Source of the DNA: Treponema sp. UBA1240
GTDB lineage: Bacteria; Spirochaetota; Spirochaetia; Treponematales; Treponemataceae
Length of the DNA: 8,273 bases
NCBI GenBank assembly: GCA_002308875.1
Contig: DBWK01000092.1
Coordinates: forward strand, 1,443-9,715
Direction of reading: 5' to 3'
Shown here one piece after another: positions 1 to 6,196 of this stretch. Every line of letters starts with the position of its first letter. The stretch's first letter is position 1. Both the position numbers and the translations under genes were made by a program. Under the pieces are notes generated by a model. That model was not told where the DNA came from. It searched no databases and saw nothing but the letters and a program-made list of their open reading frames with translations.

Positions 1-2
1 TT

Positions 3-1220
3 TTCTGTGTATTCGAGGTGACCTGATACATCGTTCTTAACACCAAATACGAATGTAGATTTACCCATTGAGAATGCAAATCTTGGATATACGTAGATGT
101 CGTTAGAGTTAGCAGCTGTGCGTTTTCCGTCAGATTCCTTGAGTTTTCTGTCAAGACCATTCTGGAGGTAAGCCAATTCGAATGAGAATGTTGCATCGTA
201 GTCGCCGCCAATCTTATATACCAATTCGTTTCCAACGCCGAAAGGAAGTACCTTGTAAGATACACCTTCAACTGTACCGAATCCAACGCGAGCCCAGAGT
301 TTGTCTGTGATGCTGTTGCGGAAATCAAATGTTGATCCTACACCAACGCTGAATTTGCTGTTTGCGTGGCCTGAAGCACCTTTGCTGAATACAGCATTGA
401 AAGCTGCACCAAGGTCGATACCAACAGCGAGGTCTTTAAGACCGCGGAATGCTACACCAGCAGCGATGTCGTGGTTGTAGTAACCTTTTCTTTCATTAGA
501 ACCTGCAGGAAGAGTTGCATCATTGTCACCAAATGTACCATCATATCTCAATGTTACACCGAACAATTCAGGATTGTATGTAACCTGTGCTCCGAATGAG
601 AATGTGTTCTTGTTGATGAAGTCCTGGTTAAAGCGGAGTGATGCTTTGAGGCCGTCAATACCAACGCCGTCGCCAAGGAATGTTACGAATGCACCGTTCC
701 ACCAGTTAGCATCGCCCCAAGCGCCCCAGTTGTCGCCGTTGTTACCACCAGCTGTCCACCATGAACCGTTTTCGTTACCGTCGTTAACACGTGGCATATT
801 GAAAACTGAACCAAGGTATCCGCCTGCTGCATAAGGAGCCATCCATGTAGATACACCGAAAGCAAGGAAATCTGTTGCTTTGTATGTACCGATGAAGTCA
901 GCACCAATACCACATGCAAGACCGATACGAGGAACAACGTTCATAATACCTGTTACAGGAGCATTAGGTTCGTTAAAACCGATGTTGCCGTAAACTTTTC
1001 CGTCGAATTTACCGCGTCCGTCACCTGTTTCGCCGGATGCTTCGATTGTGTCTCTGAGGAAAGCACCGTCAGCACGTTCAGCACCCCAGCTCCATGCTGT
1101 TGTACCGTTGTTTACAGTAATAACAGGACGTGTCTCAAGTGTGTTAGACATGTTAACTGTCTGTGCAAAAGCCATAGAAACTACAGCCAATGCAAGTAAG
1201 ATTGCAATAATCTTTTTCAT
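3..1220 (-). CDS. Outer-membrane beta-barrel protein, C-terminus cut by window edge
   Basis: An open frame runs from the ATG at 1220 to the window edge without a stop, giving 406 visible residues. The N-terminus is a classical signal peptide: KK at residues 2-3, a hydrophobic core at about 4-16, then AFA before Q20, a likely signal peptidase I site. The mature part has many short alternating strands rich in Gly, Phe and Tyr, separated by polar Asn/Asp/Gly turns, with one cysteine (C103). This is what an outer-membrane beta-barrel looks like, and it resembles abundant treponemal outer-membrane proteins. Residues 149-178 are unusually rich in Trp, Asn and Gly (six Trp), probably a surface loop. 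Codon choice is narrow (Thr mostly ACA, Gly mostly GGT, Asn and Asp mostly AAC and GAC), unlike the genes to the right, which suggests high expression. A strong ribosome site precedes the start. Porin, adhesin or other role cannot be decided here. Confidence 0.8.
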   Translation of the reverse strand, partial: MKKIIAILLALAVVSMAFAQTVNMSNTLETRPVITVNNGTTAWSWGAERADGAFLRDTIEASGETGDGRGKFDGKVYGNIGFNEPNAPVTGIMNVVPRIGLACGIGADFIGTYKATDFLAFGVSTWMAPYAAGGYLGSVFNMPRVNDGNENGSWWTAGGNNGDNWGAWGDANWWNGAFVTFLGDGVGIDGLKASLRFNQDFINKNTFSFGAQVTYNPELFGVTLRYDGTFGDNDATLPAGSNERKGYYNHDIAAGVAFRGLKDLAVGIDLGAAFNAVFSKGASGHANSKFSVGVGSTFDFRNSITDKLWARVGFGTVEGVSYKVLPFGVGNELVYKIGGDYDATFSFELAYLQNGLDRKLKESDGKRTAANSNDIYVYPRFAFSMGKSTFVFGVKNDVSGHLEYTE

Positions 1221-1229
1221 TTTTTACAA

Positions 1230-1236
1230 CTCCTTT
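1230..1236 (-). promoter_or_regulatory. Ribosome binding site of the outer-membrane protein gene
   Basis: AAAGGAG on the minus strand, 9 nt upstream of the ATG at 1220. It is a near-consensus Shine-Dalgarno sequence and fixes the start, which also begins the signal peptide. Confidence 0.8.
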
Positions 1237-1299
1237 ATTTGTTGTTATTAGGAATATACAATAGGTTACATAAGTTGTGTTTAACTTTTTATGAAAAGA

Positions 1300-1319
1300 A
1301 GTATAAATCTAGTATAAAT
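1300..1319. repeat. Tandem 9-bp direct repeat, 11-bp period
   Basis: AGTATAAAT occurs at 1300-1308 and again at 1311-1319, 11 bp apart or about one helical turn. On the minus strand each copy contains TATACT, a 5/6 match to a -10 box, in the region expected to promote the barrel gene. It may be overlapping -10 elements or a tandem protein site. The sequence cannot separate these. Confidence 0.45.
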
Positions 1320-1337
1320 ACACCCGATTTTTAGTCT

Positions 1338-1366
1338 TTACAAAAGTTTTGCAAACTTTTTTGTAA
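1338..1366. repeat. Nested inverted repeat, possible operator
   Basis: AAAAGTTT (1342-1349) and AAACTTTT (1353-1360) are perfect 8-bp arms around TGC. The outer TTAC (1338-1341) and GTAA (1363-1366) continue the symmetry after two extra T bases on the right. It has no G+C-rich stem, and only a short mixed T tract follows, so it does not look like an efficient terminator. Its position upstream of the barrel gene suggests a regulator site, but no protein can be named. Confidence 0.4.
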
Positions 1367-1442
1367 CCTTTTTCCATTATATACATTTATCGGCAAATTG
1401 TCAAAAAAATCGCAGAATGATTGTCTTTCCACAATTGCAAGT

Positions 1443-1483
1443 ATGCGAAAGATTGCCTCAGCACTTCGTGCTTCGCAATGACA
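1443..1483. repeat. Palindromic dispersed-repeat-like element
   Basis: The core has stem arms AGCAC (1460-1464) and GTGCT (1468-1472) around TTC, flanked by ATTGC (1452-1456) and GCAAT (1475-1479). GCGAA (1445-1449) can also pair with TTCGC (1472-1476). The pattern GATTGC, a central palindrome, then GCAATGAC resembles intergenic palindromic repeats I recall from many bacterial genomes. Only one copy lies in this window, so its repeat status is inferred from resemblance. A T-run follows at 1486-1492, so the hairpin could also stop plus-strand transcription. Confidence 0.45.
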
Positions 1484-1490
1484 TATTTTT

Positions 1491-1519
1491 TTGCGCGCGT
1501 GCTTTTTATGTGTTATAAT
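1491..1519 (+). promoter_or_regulatory. Sigma-70-type promoter of the RRM-peptidase pair
   Basis: A perfect -10 box TATAAT lies at 1514-1519 and is preceded by TG at 1511-1512, an extended -10. A weak -35, TTGCGC (1491-1496), is 17 nt upstream. Transcription would start near 1526, giving a leader of about 12 nt. The -35 box directly abuts the palindromic element. Confidence 0.65.
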
Positions 1520-1526
1520 TAGGCAA

Positions 1527-1535
1527 AAGGAAGGA
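1527..1535 (+). promoter_or_regulatory. Ribosome binding site of the RRM gene
   Basis: The purine run AAGGAAGGA lies just upstream of the ATG at 1538, with AGGA at 1528-1531 spaced 6 nt from it. It supports this start. Confidence 0.6.
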
Positions 1536-1537
1536 TT

Positions 1538-1801
1538 ATGTCGGTAAAAGTTTATGTAGGAAATTTAAATTATGCCACAACGGAAGAAGCTCTTTCTTTG
1601 CTTTTTTCGCAGTACGGCGAAGTTAAATCCGTTTCTGTTATAAAGGACAAAATAACACAGCAGTCAAAAGGATTCGGTTTTATTGAATTTGAAGAACAAT
1701 CCCAGGCAGAAAAAGCAATTGCCGCTCTCAATGGAAAAGACTTTGAAAAACGGCGCATACGGGTTAATTTTGCACAGGAAAAACCACCGCGCAGAACATA
1801 A
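1538..1801 (+). CDS. Single-RRM RNA-binding protein
   Basis: This 87-residue protein is almost entirely one RNA recognition motif. RNP2 is VYVGNL (residues 5-10) and RNP1 is KGFGFIEF (44-51), with the RNA-stacking aromatics Y6, F46 and F48 in place. The beta-alpha-beta-beta-alpha-beta order can be followed to the last strand, RRIRVNFA (72-79). A short basic tail with PPRR ends the protein. It lacks the long Gly-rich tail of many cyanobacterial and eukaryotic relatives. Small bacterial RRM proteins of this type occur in spirochaetes and cyanobacteria and are thought to bind RNA in the cytoplasm; the targets here are unknown. It has its own promoter and ribosome site and is followed 2 nt later by the peptidase gene, so the two are probably co-transcribed. 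Confidence 0.9.
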   Translation: MSVKVYVGNLNYATTEEALSLLFSQYGEVKSVSVIKDKITQQSKGFGFIEFEEQSQAEKAIAALNGKDFEKRRIRVNFAQEKPPRRT

Positions 1802-1803
1802 AG

Positions 1804-2667
1804 ATGAGTTTTTTACCACCGGAATTTGCAGAATTTGTAGCACCTCAAACAGACCGCTGTTTGTTTTTAACAAACTGGCTTGAAGCTCACTGCATATCTT
1901 ATTCCGTTATTACAATAGAAAATTCCAGACACATTTTTATAAATTTTCCGACATCGTGCTACGACCCGATGTTCCGTATAAAAACGCTGCTCATTCATTA
2001 CGACAGAGCACCTAATTCCCCGGGTGCAAACGACAACAGCGCCGCTGTTTTTCAGCTTCTTTCATTCATTCAAAAACTAAAAACCCGCTCTGCTCCGCAC
2101 AATCTGCGCATAATCTTTACTGACGGCGAAGAAATGGGCGCAATGAACGGTGTTTCTGATCAGGGCGCATTTGGTATTGCAGCCCGTTTTAAAAAACTGG
2201 GAATTATTAATGACGACATAATTGCAATAGACAGCTGCGGTCGCGGCGATGTGCTTGTTATCTCATCCACAGGACGCAAAAACTCCGGTTCCGCGTCGTT
2301 TAACAGGCGGCTTGAAAGCCTTTACGAACGTACCTTAAAACTTGCGTCCGAAGTTTCCACGGGCAAATGGGTAACACTGCCTGTACCGTACAGCGATAAC
2401 GCGGCATTTATTGCCTCTGGAATTCCGGCGATTGCCATTACAGTGCTTCCAAAGGAAGAAGCAAGCGACTTGATGCGAAATTTGCAGCGAAACAAAAAAC
2501 TTGAAGCGGAACTGCTTACCCACAATTTAACGAGTACAGACATTCTGCCACTCACGTGGCGGTTTATGCACACTCCGTTTGATACACCCGAAAGCCTTAC
2601 GGAAGAATCGTTTGTGCTTATGGAAAAGTTTTTGGACAAGCTTGCGGCGGATAAAACACTTGTTTAA
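1804..2667 (+). CDS. M28-family zinc metallopeptidase-like protein, cytoplasmic
   Basis: The 287-residue protein carries the metal-ligand pattern of the M28 (aminopeptidase Y/S) family: H65 in the IHYD motif with D67, D77 in PGANDNSAA, the E109-E110 pair in TDGEEMG (general base and metal ligand), D143 in AIDSCG, and H256 in MHTPFDTPE near the C-terminus. The order and spacing fit a two-zinc exopeptidase, so it is probably active. There is no signal peptide or membrane segment, unlike many secreted M28 enzymes, so I place it in the cytoplasm. The substrate is unknown; an aminopeptidase is the simplest guess, and a glutaminyl-cyclase-like member is possible. The ATG lies 2 nt after the RRM gene's stop with only a weak ribosome site, which suggests translational coupling. 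Its TAA (2665-2667) overlaps the stop of the opposing gene. Confidence 0.82.
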   Translation: MSFLPPEFAEFVAPQTDRCLFLTNWLEAHCISYSVITIENSRHIFINFPTSCYDPMFRIKTLLIHYDRAPNSPGANDNSAAVFQLLSFIQKLKTRSAPHNLRIIFTDGEEMGAMNGVSDQGAFGIAARFKKLGIINDDIIAIDSCGRGDVLVISSTGRKNSGSASFNRRLESLYERTLKLASEVSTGKWVTLPVPYSDNAAFIASGIPAIAITVLPKEEASDLMRNLQRNKKLEAELLTHNLTSTDILPLTWRFMHTPFDTPESLTEESFVLMEKFLDKLAADKTLV

Positions 2668-3137
2668 AGCTGTTTTACAAAAATGCTTATACCCAGTCCC
2701 AAACCGATTATAAGGCTTACTATCAAACCTGATGTAATTACACCAAACAGTACTGAAAGCAGGGTTTTGCGTTTGCTCAAGCCCAGAATCCAGGCACCCA
2801 GTGTACCTGTCCATGCGCCTGTGAGCGGAAAGGGAATTGCAACAAAGCAGTAAATTCCGAACATTCCGTATTTTTCTACATAGACATGAACCTTGTTGCG
2901 TGCCCTTGTAACAAGCTTATCGAACAAATTTGCGTAGAACTTCCATTTGTAAAACAGTTTGTGAAAAAACGTTAAAAAAATAAAAGCAATCGGACCTACA
3001 AGCGCATTAAAAAAAACGCAGTAAAAATATGCAACCGGTAAAGGAATTCCAACCGCAAAGGCATAAGGAATTGCACCTCGTAATTCCGAAATAGGCAGCA
3101 AAGACAAAAATGCGGTTATCAAATATTCTTTAAGCAT
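2664..3137 (-). CDS. Small multidrug export family (COG2426) membrane protein
   Basis: This 157-residue, very hydrophobic protein carries the family signature PISELRGAIPYA (residues 15-26) and a second matching hairpin, IPFPLTGAWTGTLGAW (101-116). These look like two related half-repeats. Hydrophobic segments lie at about 5-20, 32-58, 90-118 and 127-153, with a charged, amphipathic stretch at 59-89. The match is to the Pfam family Sm_multidrug_ex. The export role in that name is weakly supported, so the substrate is best treated as unknown. It is the last gene of the minus-strand unit, starting 5 nt after the UMP kinase stop. AGGA (3146-3149) inside the end of the kinase gene serves as ribosome site, 8 nt from the ATG. 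Its stop overlaps that of the converging peptidase gene. Confidence 0.8.
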   Translation of the reverse strand: MLKEYLITAFLSLLPISELRGAIPYAFAVGIPLPVAYFYCVFFNALVGPIAFIFLTFFHKLFYKWKFYANLFDKLVTRARNKVHVYVEKYGMFGIYCFVAIPFPLTGAWTGTLGAWILGLSKRKTLLSVLFGVITSGLIVSLIIGLGLGISIFVKQL

Positions 3138-3142
3138 TAGTA

Positions 3143-3838
3143 CTATCCTATTACTGTTCCTATAAACGGCTTATCGTTAAGAATGTTTTTGATGTTTTCT
3201 ATATTCTTTCCGCCTGCGCAGATAACCTGTATTCCGGCGTTTTCGGCACGACGGCTTGCAATCGGGTCAAAAGGACAGTTCTTGCCCGGGCACCATTCAT
3301 CGCCTACCATTTTCCTGAAGTCAGCCCAACTCATTGCGTCCAAAGGCTTTGCGTCAGGATTCTTTTTTGGGTCGTCAGTATAAACTTTTTCTATATTAGA
3401 GAGATTTACAACAGTTTTTGCTGCAAAGCGTTCTGCAAGGAGAACGGCGTCGTTATCGGTCGAAAAACCTGGCTTCCAACCGGCAGCCAAAAGAATTCTG
3501 CCTGAAAATTCAACTATCTGTGTAGGGTCATAAACAACATCATTCACGCACAAATCGCCGAAAATTGCTTTGAGAAGCTGTGCATTCAGTCTGGTTGCCA
3601 TTATGCCGATCCAGTCCGCCTGTTCGTCGTTCGCCTTTGATTCGCAGCCTTCAAGTACCGCTCTGTATGCCTGCTGGTATGTACGCGCGGGTGCACCACC
3701 ACCTACTACAAGAATAAGTTTGCGGGTAGCATCTTCTTTAAGCCACTGGCGAACCAGTTTTTCAAAAGAAATCAAAAATTCTGAATCGGGTTGATTTGGC
3801 GCAACAATTGAGCCTCCAACTGATAAAACCTTTACCAT
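3143..3838 (-). CDS. pyrH: UMP kinase, archaeal-type subfamily
   Basis: This 231-residue amino acid kinase-fold protein should phosphorylate UMP to UDP in pyrimidine nucleotide synthesis (EC 2.7.4.22). Visible motifs are SVGGSI (6-11) and VVGGG (44-48) in the phosphate-binding loops, DWIGIMATRLNA (75-86), GWKPGFSTDNDAV (120-132) and NLSNIEKVYTDDP (145-157), the last being the nucleotide-binding segment. The order and the PFDPIAS box (189-195) match the archaeal-type UMP kinase subfamily rather than the common bacterial enzyme, whose N-terminus reads KLSGE. Another amino acid kinase is less likely given the DWIGIMATRLNA segment. AAGAGG (3844-3849), 5 nt from the ATG, is the ribosome site. The gene lies 15 nt after the transglutaminase-fold gene. 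Confidence 0.87.
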   Translation of the reverse strand: MVKVLSVGGSIVAPNQPDSEFLISFEKLVRQWLKEDATRKLILVVGGGAPARTYQQAYRAVLEGCESKANDEQADWIGIMATRLNAQLLKAIFGDLCVNDVVYDPTQIVEFSGRILLAAGWKPGFSTDNDAVLLAERFAAKTVVNLSNIEKVYTDDPKKNPDAKPLDAMSWADFRKMVGDEWCPGKNCPFDPIASRRAENAGIQVICAGGKNIENIKNILNDKPFIGTVIG

Positions 3839-3853
3839 ATCTGCCTCTTTTAA

Positions 3854-5530
3854 CTAATATATACCAGTAATAATCGGGTTTGTCCAGAAAGACGAATAAG
3901 CCGTTATGTTTTCGGAGCTTTCTTCCCATATTGTTTGAAACGCATAGGAACGCAGCTTGTACACAATCTTGTTTTTTGGACTTGCAGGACGCAGCCGGTT
4001 AAGACCGCGCGTAAAAGCAATATAACGGGAATCAAGACTACCAAAGTAAAATTTAGCAAGATCGGTTTCCTTTTTTACAAGAATTTCCGAAGCTTCATAC
4101 CCTGCACCGGCTGCGCAGTCAACTGGTACCCAGCCGAAGTTCTCAATATAAAACTCATTCCACCAGTGTGCGGTAATGTTTTCAGTATCTTTTACCAAAA
4201 GACCGGCTACAGGCACTGAGGGAATTCCGCATGCACGCAGCAGAGCGCAGTAAACAAGCGCAAAGTCATATGCGTCACCGTGTTTTTCCGTAATCAAATT
4301 GGTAACCGGCTCATCACTATTGCGCACTTTTTCGTCAAGCGTGTAGTTTTTAAGCATGTACTGGTAAATCAGGCGCGCCTGAATGTGCGGGTTTTTCTCT
4401 TTGCCGATTATCTTTTTTGCAAGCGCGATTATATCTTCATTATCGCTTTTTACCAAATCATCCGCCTGCAAAAATTCCGAAAAACGCTGTTTTGTTGTTG
4501 CCGAATAGGCTTTTACCAGTTTTTCATTTATATTGGTAGAAACCGCGTAAGACGAAACTACAAAAGAATGTGTTGCAGCCACAGGTTCCGGTTTTTCAAA
4601 ATCAATATCAAAATTGTGAACTATTGTTCCCGAAACTTCAGGAATTGACGGTTCCGGGTTTGAAGCGGATATTTCTACATCCCGCTGCGATGCCGTAATA
4701 ATCGGTTTGGGAATGCGCAGAACAAGAGTTCCGTTTGTATTTTCAGCCGTGAGGTTTTGAACTTCAACAGCTACAGTAGCCGCATAAATCCTTTTGTCTG
4801 AAAAGGTTTTTGTGCCGGTTTCAGTTTGGAGCGTAAAGGGGTAGTTCGGGCTTTTGCCTTTTGTCGTAACAACCATAAGACTGCCGGAACAAGCTCCGTC
4901 AGGAACCCTCACCTTTATTGTCTGGTCTGACCAGTATTCGTAATCGCTGTCGGAACAAGCAATAAAAGTCTGCTGGGAGGATTTGTTTTCCTGCCAGGAG
5001 AACAAAACCTGCGAGTCAGCGCGCATTACACCAAAATTTGAACCGGATATTGTTACAATTCCGCCAACAGCCTGTGTTTTTGGTTCAAGGGATGAAATAC
5101 CGGGATTTATGGACATAACGCTGTTTTTTGCTGAAACAGGCACGGAATTTTTGTTTGTAAATATTTTTGGCTCGCTTCTACCGTTTATTGTTGAAACAAA
5201 AACCAAGCCGTCCTGTACGTTCATAGGCAGTTTAAGCGTTATTTTATTGTCCTGCCAGTCAATATATGAGGACGATGTAATCCGCCTGCCGCCTATTTCT
5301 ACGTAGTTTTCGGTCTTTTTTGTTCCAAAGTGCGCGCCGTAAATGGTAAGCACATCACCAGGGTTTGCCGTCTGGGGAGAAATAGCGTTGATTTCAGGTA
5401 CACTGCCGGAATATGTTGAAACCTTGTAAATTAAAAAAAGCAGTATTAGTATTATCACAAAAACCAATACTGCCCTTAATAAGGGATATTTTCTAAAAAG
5501 ATAGAAAAATTTTTCTTTTGTTAAGCTCAA
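3854..5530 (-). CDS. Membrane-anchored IPT/TIG and transglutaminase-fold protein lacking the catalytic Cys
   Basis: A 558-residue protein. A short basic N-terminus leads into one transmembrane helix (about 19-35), so the rest is probably periplasmic. Two IPT/TIG immunoglobulin-like domains follow at about 45-125 (SPQTANPGD, then GAHFG) and 140-235 (SLEPKTQAVGG, then GSNFG). After a middle region of unclear fold, a transglutaminase-like core spans about 380-475, with the family's DSRYIAFTRG segment at 500-509. The triad His (H455 in HWWNEF) and Asp (D471 in GWVPVD) are present, but the position of the nucleophilic Cys is Ala (A420 in GDAYDFA), so ordinary activity is unlikely. C428 and C434 lie close by but not at the catalytic position. 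The start is TTG, two codons after the anti-sigma TAG and in the same frame; no in-frame ATG precedes the membrane helix. The context suggests a role with the sigma/anti-sigma pair, which is inference. Confidence 0.8.
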   Translation of the reverse strand: MSLTKEKFFYLFRKYPLLRAVLVFVIILILLFLIYKVSTYSGSVPEINAISPQTANPGDVLTIYGAHFGTKKTENYVEIGGRRITSSSYIDWQDNKITLKLPMNVQDGLVFVSTINGRSEPKIFTNKNSVPVSAKNSVMSINPGISSLEPKTQAVGGIVTISGSNFGVMRADSQVLFSWQENKSSQQTFIACSDSDYEYWSDQTIKVRVPDGACSGSLMVVTTKGKSPNYPFTLQTETGTKTFSDKRIYAATVAVEVQNLTAENTNGTLVLRIPKPIITASQRDVEISASNPEPSIPEVSGTIVHNFDIDFEKPEPVAATHSFVVSSYAVSTNINEKLVKAYSATTKQRFSEFLQADDLVKSDNEDIIALAKKIIGKEKNPHIQARLIYQYMLKNYTLDEKVRNSDEPVTNLITEKHGDAYDFALVYCALLRACGIPSVPVAGLLVKDTENITAHWWNEFYIENFGWVPVDCAAGAGYEASEILVKKETDLAKFYFGSLDSRYIAFTRGLNRLRPASPKNKIVYKLRSYAFQTIWEESSENITAYSSFWTNPIITGIY

Positions 5531-5533
5531 TGC

Positions 5534-6196
5534 CTATTCCGATACGGGATAAACAGCACTCTGCTGAAAATCCGGCTGGGTAATCAACGGCAATGTTGTA
5601 ACATCCACTAAATTGATATTTATTTTTGAAGGAGTTTCTGTTGCAAATTCCGGCTTAAAAATATCGTTTTTAGTAAGATTAGAAACATGCAGTGCAACCG
5701 GCTGACCAACTTTTTTGCTTGCTGTATCAGAAACTTTTACGGCTGTTCCGTTCATATTCTGATCAAAAGCAATTCCGGTTTTGTCTATAAGTTCCACATT
5801 ATTAAAGTTATTAAGCAATGATGCGTGAATGGTTGTTACAGTTGCAGAACGTCTTGTTACTGCCGGCAGCATAACTGCAACCAAAAGTGCTGCTGCAGCT
5901 GCATAAGGCATAACCTTTTTTGTAAAATCCGCGTAGATTGTATTTGATTTTGCGGCAACCTGTGTATAGCGTAAGCGTGACTGCAAACGTTCAAAACTTG
6001 CAGACATCTGCTCATTTGTAAGATTTAATGATTCTGAGTCCTGCTTAAAAATGGAACGCATAGAATTTAAAGATTCAACGTGAGATTTGCATTCTGAACA
6101 ATTTTCTACATGACTTTTAACTTCTTCAAGCCAAGGTGAGTTTATTTCACCATCAACCAACATTGAATGAAGTTCTTTTTCATGACAAGTAGACAT
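5534..6196 (-). CDS. Zinc-finger (ZAS-type) transmembrane anti-sigma factor
   Basis: A 220-residue protein that should bind and hold inactive the sigma factor encoded just upstream. The N-terminal cytoplasmic part has the zinc anti-sigma motif H29-x3-C33-x2-C36. C4, H5 or H10 could supply the fourth ligand; H5 is spaced much like the N-terminal His of ChrR. One transmembrane helix (about 96-113) is flanked by KK (93-94) and RR (115-116). A roughly 105-residue C-terminal part, probably periplasmic, matches no domain I recognise and may be the sensing end. The gene overlaps the sigma gene by 17 nt, the usual arrangement for such pairs. Its ribosome site AGGAG (6203-6207) lies inside the sigma gene, 6 nt before the ATG, so translation is likely coupled. 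Confidence 0.87.
   Translation of the reverse strand: MSTCHEKELHSMLVDGEINSPWLEEVKSHVENCSECKSHVESLNSMRSIFKQDSESLNLTNEQMSASFERLQSRLRYTQVAAKSNTIYADFTKKVMPYAAAAALLVAVMLPAVTRRSATVTTIHASLLNNFNNVELIDKTGIAFDQNMNGTAVKVSDTASKKVGQPVALHVSNLTKNDIFKPEFATETPSKININLVDVTTLPLITQPDFQQSAVYPVSE

Larger units (their letters stand above)
1221..1537. promoter_or_regulatory. Divergent intergenic region between the barrel gene and the RRM gene
   Basis: This 317-base AT-rich stretch separates two divergently transcribed genes and contains no plausible coding frame. From left to right it holds the barrel gene's ribosome site, a 9-bp direct repeat at 1300-1308 and 1311-1319, a nested inverted repeat at 1338-1366, a palindromic repeat-like element at about 1443-1483, and the promoter and ribosome site of the RRM gene. 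I could not pick one convincing promoter for the barrel gene. TATACT occurs twice on the minus strand inside the direct repeat, and TATATT occurs at 1253-1258, but none has a good -35 at 16-18 nt. The barrel gene's leader may be tens of bases long. Confidence 0.6.

Noticed and set aside
523..1251. Short open frames on both strands inside the barrel gene
   Set aside because: They lie in other frames of a long, codon-biased, signal-peptide-bearing gene, lack ribosome sites, and have low-complexity translations typical of shadows.
1342..1360. Inverted repeat as an intrinsic terminator
   Set aside because: It lies between divergent genes, has an A-T-rich stem, and no transcript is expected to end there.
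4271..4273. Frameshift explaining the missing catalytic Cys
   Set aside because: The family pattern continues in one frame on both sides of A420 (KHG before; YDFAL, LLRACGIP and HWWNEF after), so a substitution fits and a frameshift does not.
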